The translations under genes were made by a program, and so were the position numbers. A DNA stretch of 48,982 nt from Prasinococcaceae sp. CCMP 1430 (Eukaryota; Prasinodermophyta; Palmophyllophyceae; Prasinococcales; Prasinococcaceae), in assembly GCA_013416795.1 (NCBI GenBank), contig RQSC01000026.1, positions 165,914 through 214,895 of the forward strand, in the 5' to 3' direction. This document shows positions 1 to 8,961 of the stretch, piece after piece; the stretch's first letter is position 1; every line of letters starts with the position of its first letter. The notes under the pieces were generated by a model. The model worked only from the letters and a program-made list of their open reading frames with translations, did no database searches and had not been told where the DNA came from.

Positions 1-1252
1 GCGGCGGCGCGCGGGCGCTCGCCGACGCGGTGAGCGTCGCGTGCCTGCGCGAGCTCACGGCGGAGCGGCTGGAGCGCGGGGACCTCGACTACTACGAGGG
101 CGGCGCGGAGGACGAGCGGTGCGTGCGGCGCAACGTCGCGGCGCTGGAGGCCGCGGTGGTGTGGCCGCGCGTGCTGCGTGCCGTCGGCGAGGTCGACGCG
201 GGCACCGAGCTGCTCGGCCGGCGGTACGCGTGCCCGGTCGGCGTCGCACCAGTCGCGATGCAGCGGCTGGCGCACCCCGACGGCGAGCGAGCGGCCGCCG
301 CGGCGTGCGCCCGGCGTGGCGCGCTGTACGTGTTGGCGCAGCAGTCGACCACGCGGCTCGAGGACACGGCGGCCGCGGCTGAGGCCGCCGCGAGCGGGGC
401 ACCGCGCTGGTTCCAGGCGTACGTCTTCCGCGACCGCGACGCGACCGCCGCGCTCGCCGCGCGCGCCAAGGCGGCCGGCTGCACCGCCCTGGTCGTGACT
501 GTGGACGCACCAGTGCTCGGCCGCCGCGAGCGCGACCAGCGCAACCGCTTCGCGCTGCGAAAGGGCTTGAAGCTCGCCAATGTCGGGTCGACGGCCGCGC
601 AGCCAGGCGCAGCCTCCGCCGCCGGGGCGCAGAGCGCGCTCGCCAAGCGCATCGGCGGGCGCGACGCCAACCTCGTGTGGGAGGCCGTTCCGGAGCTCTT
701 TGATCTCACCGGCCTTCCGGTGGTGCTCAAGGGTGTCGTGTCACACGACGACGCTCGCCGAGCGTGCGAGACACGCGGCGTCGCGGCGGTGTGGGTGAGC
801 AACCACGGCGGGCGACAGCTGGACGTGTCGCCCAGCACGTTCGAAGCATTGCCGGAGGTGCGTTCGCGCGTGCGCTCTCTCGCGTGCGCTCGGGCGCCGT
901 CGCGCTCCCGCGCGCTCCCGCGCGTGCTGACCGCGGCCCGGCGTGAACGCAGGTGGTCGCGGGCGTGGGCGGCCGTCTTCCCGTGCTGTTCGACGGCGGC
1001 GTGCGCCGTGGCACTGACGTCCTCAAGGCGCTCGCGCTGGGCGCAGCCTTCGTGTTCGTCGGGCGTCCAGTGGTGTACGCGCTCGGCGCCAGCGACGACG
1101 GCGAGGCGGGCGTCGATCGCATGCTCGCCATGCTCGAGAATGAGCTCAAGTCCGCCATGGCGCTCGCGGGTGCGCGCACGGTCGCCGACCTCGCCAGGCA
1201 CCACGTGCAGCTGCCGGGCGAGCGGCCGCCCCGGCTCGCCGCGAGGCTGTAG
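1..1252 (+). CDS. FMN-dependent 2-hydroxyacid (glycolate-type) oxidase, 5' partial
   Basis: Oxidises glycolate or a related 2-hydroxyacid using FMN; in plants this is the photorespiratory peroxisomal step. The frame is open to the window edge, so the N-terminus is missing. Two exons are seen: <1-857 and 953-1252, with a 95-bp phase-0 GT-AG intron carrying a CTGAC branch-like site; joining them restores the conserved ALPEVVAGVGG. The family signature residues are visible: [10 protein letters not shown] near the start, the FMN-binding [30 protein letters not shown], the lysine of VVLKGV, the catalytic SNHGGRQLD (His and Arg) and the FMN-phosphate loop [19 protein letters not shown]. The last three residues are ARL, which fit the PTS1 consensus [SAC]-[KRH]-[LM] and suggest peroxisomal import. 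Glycolate versus lactate preference cannot be decided from sequence alone. Confidence 0.9.
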
Positions 1253-1883
1253 CAACCAAGCGGCGCGCCTCCGGCCGCGCCGCGGCGCCAGTAATAACGA
1301 CGGCCGCGCGCCTGCTGCGCCTCCCCGCCTCCGCCCGCCCATCGCCCTCCTCCCGCTCGCCCGCGCCCACCTCGTCGGCGCCACNGAACGCGCGCAGCGG
1401 CCGCCCAAATTACCGATACGCGAGTTTTCCACGGTGAAGGACGCGTCCTCCCGAGACTTTGAATGTCAAAACGCATACATTTTATTGGGTGTTGGCCCAA
1501 AGTGCGCTCTGCGTGGTCGTGTTGTCGAAACGACGGAATTGAAAGTTGGGTGTGCTGGACGCGCAAAGGTGGTGGCGCGCGGCGCGCGCGCGCCACTGCG
1601 CGCGCGCACGCGCGCGGGGGAAGGGGGCGCGCAACAGCCCCTCCCCCTGCCCGCACGCACCACCGCGCGCGCGCGCCGTCCGAGCTCGGGCTCGGACGCG
1701 CGTGTGGGTGCGGGTGTGGGTGTGCCGCCCGCGCCCCGCAGGGGCGCGCGGCCGCTCCTCCCTGCCGGCGGGAGGGGGCGCGGCGCGGCCGGCCCCCTCG
1801 GGGGGCGCGTTAGGGGAGGCGGCGGGGGGGCGCGCCGTGCAGTGGCGCGGGGGAGAGAGAGACACGGCGGGTGGGGTGGGGGG
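1253..1883. other. Spacer with a single n (1385)
   Basis: No convincing gene. The stretch is extremely GC-rich with C-rich and GCGC runs; around 1430-1560 there is a less GC-rich patch. A single undetermined base lies at 1385; other isolated n's in this window sit where genes are broken, so it may mark a contig join, although here no gene is visibly cut. The 3' UTR of the oxidase and the promoter/5' UTR of the Q-rich RING protein must lie here. Confidence 0.5.
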
Positions 1884-2099
1884 ATGACGCGCGGTGGCGT
1901 GAGGCACCGCGCGAAGAAGGCCGCGGCGGCCGCTGCGAGCGCCACAGGGGCGAACGGCGGGGGCGCGGGTGCCCGCGCGAGCGGCGCGCCGCCGCATGGC
2001 GGCGTTGCCGCGCAGCAGCAGCTCTTCCCGCCGCTGCAGGCCGTGAGCACGCAGCAGCAGCAACAACAGCAGCAGCAGCGGCCGCTGCAGCGACCACTT

Positions 2100-2144
<45 letters not shown>

Positions 2145-4063
2145 AAGCAGCAACAGCAGCAACAGCAGCAGCAGCTGCTGCTGCTGCAGCGGCAGCGGCA
2201 GCTGCAGCTGCAGCAACAGCAACAGCAGCAGCGGCCGCAGCAGCAACAAAAACATGCGCAGCCGCGGCACATGCAGCCGGGGAGCTACAGTGGCGCCATG
2301 GCGACCCCGGCGCAGCACGCGCCACATCAGAGCATGCCTGGTGCACCGAATGGCTACGGGGCGCAGCCCACAAATGGCGCGCCCTTCCATGGCAGTGCAG
2401 GGCCGCCGGGCGTGCAGCCGCAGCTCACGCTGCAGCAGCAGCAGCAACAGCTGCGTATGCAGCTGCAGGGGCACATGAACTTCCCACCGCTCAGCGCGAG
2501 CGCCGCGTCGCCGCCTGGGGACAGACTGGCGAAGGGCAGCATGGGTGGTGCCGTGGGGGGCGCGTTCCGAGGGCCTCCGCTGGGCATGCAGCAGCAGCCC
2601 ATGCAGCAGCAGCACCAGCAGCAGCAGCCCATGCAGCAGCACCACCACCACCACCAGCAGCAGCAGCAGCAGCGGCAGTTCCAGTACCATGGCCACGCCC
2701 CGCAGCAGCAGCACGCGCGTGCGCACCAGCCGGTCGCGTCGCGGACACATATGCAGCAACAGCAGCTGCTGCCGCAGCAGCAGCTGGCACGACCGCCGCA
2801 CATGCAAGGCGCCGGCGTGTACCGCGGTGCACCGCCAGGGCACGTGCAGCTGCAGCAGCAGCAGCAGCACGGCGGCCTGGCCGCCTCCCAACACGGGCGC
2901 GCGCCGTACCCGCCGCAGCAGCACGGGGCGCGCCAGCCGCCGCAGTCGCCACAGCAGCAGCAGCCCGCACCGCCGCCGCCGCAAACGCGGCAGCAGGCGC
3001 TGTGGGCGGACCAGCGGGCGCGCAACGCCGCGGCACTCGCGTCCAAGGAGGCCGAGGAGGAACCTGACAACTGTTGTCCCTTGTGCATCGAGCCGCTCGA
3101 CGAGACGGACGCGAGCTTCGAACCCTGCCCCTGCGGCTACACGCTGTGCCTGTTCTGCTACGAGCGTATCAAGTCTGACCTCAATGGCCTCTGCCCGAGC
3201 TGCCGCACGCCTTACGACCAGCCCGAGCTGTACTATGAGAAGCTCGAGCAGGCGAAGAAGGAGGCGGAGGAGGCGGAGCGGCGCAAGGCGGAAAAGGCTG
3301 AGGCGAATGGCCGAGCCGAGGGCGCCGTGGACGCCGCGGGCGATGGCGCGGCAGGCGATGGCGCCGCGCCCGCCCCTGGCGGGACCGGCGCTTGGACGGT
3401 GGAGGGCGCGCTGTCGGCGCTCGCGACGGTGGCCGCCGCGCGCCGTGACGACGAGGCGGCCTCGCCATCCGGGGCGTGCGCCGGCTGCGGCGCCGCGCGT
3501 GGTGCGGCGACCGCGGTGGTGCAGCGCTGGTACTGCGGACACGCCGCCTGCCGCACTTGCGCGCCGGGGCTCGCGCTGTGCCCGCTGTGCTCGCCGGGCG
3601 GCGCGGTGGCGCGCAAGCTGCAGCCTGCGGCGGGCGACTTACCCTTGTCGTTGCCACCGTTGCCGCCACCACGCGCCGCGCGCCGACGTTCGACGTGGCG
3701 CTCACGAGCGACGAGGATGAGGACGGCGGCGGCAAGTCGCTCGCGCAGATCGCGCGCGAGCGGCGCGAGGAGATCAGGGCAGGCAAGAAGGCCAGCAGCG
3801 CGGAAGGGGGCGGGGGCGCCGCCGCCGAGCGTGACGAAGCGGGCGCCGCCGAGGGGGCCTCGCCGGCCGACGGCGCGGCAAGCGATCGATCGAACACGTC
3901 CACAGGCGCACGCCCACACGCGCGCACGGAAGCGCCCCTCCTGGCCCCCACGCCCCTCCCACACGCGCGCGGCGCGCCGTGTGCCCCCCGGCCGCCGTGC
4001 CCCCTCTGCCCCCGCATCGCGGCCGCACGCGCCCGCAAGTTACGGTCAATACCACTAAAATAG
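1884..4063 (+). CDS. Glutamine-rich protein with two C-terminal RING-like zinc fingers
   Basis: Start chosen at the ATG at 1884 (MTRGGVRHRAKK). Residues about 50-390 are Q-rich with H, P and M, encoded largely by CAG. A NOT4-like RING lies at about residues 395-446 (3067-3225): CPLC, then CPCGYTLC, CFYC-type pairs (actual LFCYERI) and CPSC. A helical Glu/Lys/Ala segment follows. A second, compact RING-like finger lies at about 3475-3590: CAGC, CGHAACRTC, CPLC. Family knowledge: NOT4-type RINGs are E3 ubiquitin ligases of the CCR4-NOT complex, but no RRM is seen, so this is not a standard NOT4. Between about 3640 and 3700 coding potential shifts to another frame (FDVALTSDEDEDGGGKSL, then a basic/acidic helix) without an obvious intron; the frame used downstream stops at 4063, but the last ~60 residues look non-coding. 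Treat the 3' end as uncertain. Confidence 0.65.
2051..2240 (+). repeat. CAG-type trinucleotide repeat encoding poly-Q
   Basis: Nearly uninterrupted CAG/CAA units with short CTG/CGG interruptions inside the dual-RING gene; the longest perfect CAG block is near 2101-2142. Mixed CAG and CAA codons in the tract argue that the glutamines are kept at protein level. Confidence 0.9.
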
Positions 4064-4758
4064 GGTTTAATATCCAAAATGTACGTTCAATTTGACGTAC
4101 TCGAACGCGGGCAGGCACGAGGGTGGGTTTGGGTTGGGACGAGTTCCCCCCCCGGCGCCACGGGCGGGTTGAACAGCGGCGGGACCGGATTTGACCCCAA
4201 AAAAAGACGCGCAATTCACCTTGCAGTCTCCGCATTTTACCATGTCACAATGAATTCAAACAATCCACGGAATTCACGCGGTCCGAGCTTGGCCTGTGCA
4301 ATTGACGTGGGATAAGTATCCCGTGGGTAAAGGAGATGTTTTTGGTGATTTCAAATCATCGATGTTACCCGCAAGACTCCATCCCGCGTGTTTGGTTTGA
4401 CCAGGCGTCACAGATGAGCTACGAGACGAGCGCGCTTCTCAGAACCCTACTAGAAAAACCTCAATATGGACTTGGGGTTGAGATCGCGGGCCCTGGTGCG
4501 ATCGGCCCTCCCCCGGTTCTTCGACATGCTGAATAGGGTTCGCACGGGGCGGATGAACTTCTCGAACCCGGTTTAGTTCGTTTAGTTCGGGGGAAGGGCG
4601 CGCCGCGCATTGCGCGCGCGCGCGGCATCCTCGATTGCTATTGAACATGTATTACAATCCAAAAATGGATTCCATTTTGTACTGGATTCCATTTTAAATC
4701 CGCGGGGAGCGCGGAACCCCGCGAGGCGCACCGCCCAGCCGCCGCGGCGCGCGCCGCG
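4064..4758. other. Lower-GC intergenic island with inverted/direct repeat
   Basis: This spacer is markedly poorer in G+C than the flanking genes. At 4662-4678 lies AAAATGGA-T-TCCATTTT, an inverted repeat with one central base, and the half TGGATTCCATTTT recurs at 4683-4695, about 70 bp upstream of the next ATG. A 66-codon open frame at 4336-4536 has no recognisable domain and I do not call it a gene. The patch could be promoter DNA of the following gene or an old insertion. Confidence 0.5.
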
Positions 4759-6477
4759 ATGCACGCGCCCGGCGCGCAGTTCTACCCCGGCGCGCCCACT
4801 TCCGTCACGGCCTCCCCCCAACAAATGGCGAACGCGCAAGCCTTGCAGCAGCAGCAGCAAGCGCACATGCAGGCGCAGGCCCAGGCGCAGCAGGCGGCAG
4901 CGCTGGGCTATCACCCCGCGCAGTATGGCGCCTTCGCGGGGATGGTCATGCACCCGATGGCGGCCACGGGCTTCATGGGCGTGCCGCCGGGCATGCCCCA
5001 CCCACAGATGGCCATGATGCAAGGCATGCCCCAGGCCGCGCAGGCCGCGGCCAACGGAGAGGGCGGGTCCGCCGGCGGCGACGCGCAGGCGGCCGCACAG
5101 GCCGCGCAGGCGCAGGCGGCGGCCGTGGCCGCCCCCACGATGATGCCCTATGGAATGCCGCCGGGCGCCGCGCCGCCGCCCGGCATGGCGTACCCGCCTT
5201 GGGGCGCGCCAGGCATGCCGCCGGTGGGCATGCACGCAGGCATGGCACCGTGGATGCAGGCCGGGGCGGCGGGAAACCCGTACGCGTCGGCGAGCGGCGC
5301 GCAGGCGCCGCAGGCGCAGGCGGCCGCCATGCAGCAGCACATGGCCATGATGCAGCAGGCACACGCGGCGCACGCCCAGGCCCAAGCGCAGGCGCAGGCC
5401 CAGGCGGCCCAGGCGCAGGCCCAGGCGCAGGCGCAGGTCCAGGCGCAGGTGCACGCCCAGCAGCAGGCCGTGCAGGCGGCGCAGGCGCAGGCGGCGCAGG
5501 CCGCCAAGGCCGCGCAGGACGCCGCGGCGGGTACCAAGCCAGGCCCCACCGCCGGCGCTTCTGCCCCTGCCGCCCAGGCGCACGCTGCTCCGAACGCCCA
5601 AAAGCAGGACAAAGAAGCGCCGGGCGGCGCGGCTCAGCCGGCAGGGCCTGCCAAAGGCGACGCGGGCACGAGCGCAGACGCGGCCGCCGCTCCGGCGGAC
5701 GCCGAGAGACCCGCAAAGCGCGCCAAGAGACGGTCGTCTGCGTCGCCTGACACCGACGGCTCGGGAGGCAAGGAGAGCACGATCGTCGACGCGGACGCGG
5801 GCGCGCACGAGAAGAAACCCGACGTCCTCGCGAACGGCAACGGCGCCTCGAAGGGTGGGACGAGCATTGCCGCGCACGCGGGCGCCAACGGCGGCGGAGC
5901 GCCCACCAAGTCCACGGCGCACGGCGGCGGCGGCGGCGAGTGCGGCAGTGGCAGCGGCAACGACGAGGGCGGCGGAAGCGGTGACGGCAGTGGCAACGAC
6001 GGCAGCGATGGCAGCGGCAACGAGGGCGACGGCAGCGCCGAGCGCGCGCGCGCCGCAAAAGGCGCGGGCGCGGCCGGCGAGGCAACCCACACGCCCCCGT
6101 CCTCCATTGCCGAGCGCAGCAAGAAGGGCGACGGTGGCGGTGGCAGCAACGGCAGCGGCAGCGACGACCACGGAGGGCGCTCGCCGTCGGACGGCGCCGA
6201 GGGCGAAGGAAGCGGTAGCGGCAATGACGGTGGCGAGGGCAGCAAGCGCGGCGTGGGATCGACCTCGGGATCCGAGCCCGCGCCCGGGCAGCGCGCAGCG
6301 GCCAACGACGCCGCGACCGCGCAGCCCGCTGCGACGACCGCTGCGGCCAAGCTCTTCGCTGCGTCGGCCGCTTTCACGAGCTACAATCGCGCGGGGGCGG
6401 AGAGGTCGCGCGAGGGGAGCGTGACTGCCACCGCCCCGGCCAACGGGAACGCGACGAAGGGGGGCGGGGCGAAGTGA
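4759..6477 (+). CDS. Low-complexity A/Q/M-rich then G/S-rich protein, probably nuclear
   Basis: One exon, 572 residues, starting MHAPGAQFYPGAP. The first half is rich in Ala, Gln, Met, Pro and Gly (many QAQA blocks); a basic cluster ERPAKRAKRRSSASP near residue 315 looks like a nuclear localisation signal; the second half is Gly/Ser/Asn/Asp-rich (for example GSGNDEGGGSGDG). No folded domain is visible. The P/G/M-rich front followed by a G/S-rich part recalls the MFMR region of plant G-box-binding bZIP factors, but no bZIP follows, so this is only compositional. Codon-position bias and the ATG placement support it as a real disordered protein rather than chance; the opposite strand also has a long open frame, which is a by-product of the composition. 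Confidence 0.6.
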   Translation: MHAPGAQFYPGAPTSVTASPQQMANAQALQQQQQAHMQAQAQAQQAAALGYHPAQYGAFAGMVMHPMAATGFMGVPPGMPHPQMAMMQGMPQAAQAAANGEGGSAGGDAQAAAQAAQAQAAAVAAPTMMPYGMPPGAAPPPGMAYPPWGAPGMPPVGMHAGMAPWMQAGAAGNPYASASGAQAPQAQAAAMQQHMAMMQQAHAAHAQAQAQAQAQAAQAQAQAQAQVQAQVHAQQQAVQAAQAQAAQAAKAAQDAAAGTKPGPTAGASAPAAQAHAAPNAQKQDKEAPGGAAQPAGPAKGDAGTSADAAAAPADAERPAKRAKRRSSASPDTDGSGGKESTIVDADAGAHEKKPDVLANGNGASKGGTSIAAHAGANGGGAPTKSTAHGGGGGECGSGSGNDEGGGSGDGSGNDGSDGSGNEGDGSAERARAAKGAGAAGEATHTPPSSIAERSKKGDGGGGSNGSGSDDHGGRSPSDGAEGEGSGSGNDGGEGSKRGVGSTSGSEPAPGQRAAANDAATAQPAATTAAAKLFAASAAFTSYNRAGAERSREGSVTATAPANGNATKGGGAK

Positions 6478-6784
6478 CCGTCGCGCTGACCCACGGCCGG
6501 CGTGCGCGGAGATGCCCGCCTGGAAGAAGTAGCGCCAGAGGGAGACAAACACCGCGCGCGGCCCGACCGGACAGACGTTGCGCCGACAGTCTGATCCGTG
6601 CTGAGACTTCGGGTCGCGCGCGCTTAGTGCACGACAGGCGACTCAGGCGCACGCGCGCGCATTCGGCGTGCGCGGCCTCAACAAAGATGCCGCCGGCGGC
6701 CGGCGGGTGAGAGTAAGAGCACGTGATGATTCCATCGACCAACAGCGTGCAAGAAGTCAGTACGTTACACGAGGGGCGCGCGTG
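6478..6784. other. Spacer between convergent genes
   Basis: About 300 bp between the stop of the low-complexity protein and the stop of the oxygenase gene on the other strand. No gene is seen; it should hold both 3' UTRs. Confidence 0.5.
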
Positions 6785-8960
6785 TCAGTCGAGCACCGAC
6801 ATGACGCGACGGTTCAGCATCTTGACCAGATCGGTCGTCTGCTGGTAGACCACGAAGCCTCCGGGCATGTCGCCGGAGGGCTTGGGCTCAGCCCCGCCTT
6901 TCAGAGCTGTGCCCGGGCCGTCAGCGCGCGCAGCGCCTCTCTCGGGCTCGGCGTCAGCGGCGCGTGCACACTCTTCTGACGCGCGGCGTAGCAACTCTCC
7001 GTAGGCAAACCCTTCGACGTACAAGAAGAGCACCAGTATGAACCGAACGCCCCTCCTCACAGGGTATCCAGCGTGTCTCAAAGGCCCCGCGAACGCTACC
7101 GCATGCCCGCAATCCGCATCGACGACCCGCCCCAGTGGCGTGCACCCGTCCGTGGGGTCGTGCGGGCCGAGCGCCTGTTGCGCGAGCGTGCGCGCGCGCA
7201 CGAGGAGGCAGGAAGGGAGGTGGGGTGGGGCGGGGTCCGCGGAGCCCGAACGCGTCAGGGGGGGAATCAACAAAGCGCGCACGTCGCAGACGCATTCGCA
7301 CAGGCGCACACGCGCATGAAATTACGCCCACTCCGACGCATGCACACCTCAAACCACGTGCCGCCGCCCTCGAAGTCCTCCCCCGGCTGGTTGAGCGCCA
7401 GCGTGAATGACATCGCAGACGTGTCCGAGTGCTCTGGCAAGGACAACGACATGTCCGTCTCAGCATCATAGCGCACAATGAAAGCGTCGTGGACGCGGAC
7501 GCGCTCGCCACACGCCCCCAACGAGCTGCCGTCCGCCAGCAATGGATAAGCCGCAGCTAGCAGGGGACAGAGTCGCGTGCGTAGCAGCTCGCGGAGCCAT
7601 CCGCGCAAAGACGGCACATCCTCTACGGCGACGTCGGTGGTCCGCACGCTTGAGCGACGGACGGTGCCCCAGATGCCGCCGCGCTCGCGTTGGATGTGCC
7701 CCTCGACTTGCTCGACCACGGCGGCGCACTCCAGACGCGTGAGCAGCGGGTTGCGCGTACGGAAGACGAGCTCGCCCCGCTGTGCATGCGGGTCGAAGAG
7801 CGCGAGCGCGGGCGTGCGGTGCACACGATGTGCATGCACGCCAAAGCCCTCCAAGTCGATCTCGCGGTCGAACGCGCACACGCCGCCTGCGGGTGTGCCC
7901 CCGAGAAGTCCCGACGCCGCCTCAGCGTCGCTCGCCATGCACTGCCTCGCGGCTGCCTCCGCTGCCTCCCTGCCTCCTTCACACTCCCCCAGGAGCGCCG
8001 CCGTCTCCGTGCCTGCACGCGTCGAAGGCTTTGCATCCTCAGCCGCGGCAACGGCAGCGGCGCAGAGCGCCTGCGGAATGTTGGCGTCCCACACTGCTCG
8101 CTTGCGCGCCTGGCGGTGGAGGGCCTCGCTGTCGGGCAGTGCGCGCGCCCCCCGCGCCCACAGCGTGTACGCGGCCGTGTGATCGTCCGCGTGGATGGAA
8201 ACCCAGCCAGCGAGGTGGAAGGCGTCCTCGCCGTCTTCCGCCGAGCACTCACCGCGCGCGTACGCGCGCACCGCGCGCATGCAGCATTCGGACGCGGCGC
8301 GCTTGTTCCCGCCCTTGGCGTGTAGGCGCGGCCGGGTGGGTCAGCGCGTGCTCGGCGGCGCGCCCTCGCACGCGTGTCAGCGCGCGCGCGCTTGCCGACG
8401 TGCGCACCTTGAAGTGCAGCTTGGCGAGCGCGAGCGCGGCGGGCGCGCACGCGTCACTGCTGCCGCCTGCCTTGGCCAGGAACGCCTCGAGCGTCGCCAC
8501 AGCCTCGCCCCTGCGCTCGAGAGCATCCAGCGCCGCGGCGTGGCACAGCGCCACCCGGGCTTCGCTGACGCTCGCATCGAGCTCCCACGCGCGTGTCGCG
8601 CGCAGGACCTCGCAAAGCTCGCGCTCCTCCTCCGCTCGTCGGCGCAATCGGAAGCGCTCGACGTCCTCCGGCGTCGCCTCGCCCGACGCCAGCATCGTCG
8701 CGTACTGCGCCTCGAGGTGGCGCTCCATCACCTCGTCGGCGTCGAGCGCCTCGCCCTGAGCGCGACCGCGGCCGCCGCCGCGGCCGCCGCCGCTCTCGCC
8801 CGACCACACGGGGACCTCGCCGGCCGGCTTCGGGTAGTCGACGCCGATGACGCAACCAAACTCCTGCTGCTGCTGCGGCGTGAGCCGCCACGGCTCGTGG
8901 CAGAAGGGGGCGGGCACGTCCTTGAGCTCGGGCAGCCACGCGCGCACGTAGTCCCCGTCC
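6785..8960 (-). CDS. Cryptochrome/photolyase C-terminus continuous with TPR and 2OG-Fe(II) oxygenase, 5' partial
   Basis: Read on the minus strand from the break at 8961. The first ~50 residues (YVRAWLPELKDVP, HEPWRLTP, GCVIGVDYPKP) are the end of a photolyase/cryptochrome, closest by eye to CRY-DASH; a Gly/Arg tail (GGGRGGGRGR), typical of some CRY-DASH proteins, follows. With no stop in between, the frame continues into a helical TPR-like region and then a prolyl-4-hydroxylase-like oxygenase domain: iron ligands H and D in LPEHSDTS, GGGTWFE, distal H in RHAGYPVRRGVRF, whose Arg would bind 2-oxoglutarate. Exons: 8960-8408, 8313-7348, 7174-6785; introns of 94 and 173 bp, both GT-AG and phase 0, each restoring a continuous protein. 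The TPR-oxygenase could instead be its own gene starting at the Met of MERHLEAQYATM. The cryptochrome N-terminus is absent. Confidence 0.65.
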
Positions 8961-8961
8961 N
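8961..8961. other. Single n marking a probable contig join
   Basis: Minus-strand cryptochrome coding sequence stops abruptly here, and plus-strand transporter coding sequence begins abruptly on the other side. Both proteins lack the part that should lie beyond this point, so sequence is missing or wrongly joined. Confidence 0.75.

Noticed and set aside
30-4058. Single 1342-aa plus-strand open frame
   Set aside because: It spans the oxidase (which needs an intron at 858-952), an n and a spacer, then the Q-rich gene; its continuity is an effect of GC-richness.
4336-4536. 66-codon open frame in the low-GC island
   Set aside because: No domain, no partner exon, and composition like the surrounding spacer.
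4759-6477. bZIP G-box-binding factor
   Set aside because: Front resembles the MFMR composition but no basic region or leucine zipper is present.
4582-6552. 656-aa minus-strand open frame
   Set aside because: Antisense shadow of the low-complexity plus-strand gene; Arg/Gly/Leu/Val-rich text with no domain.
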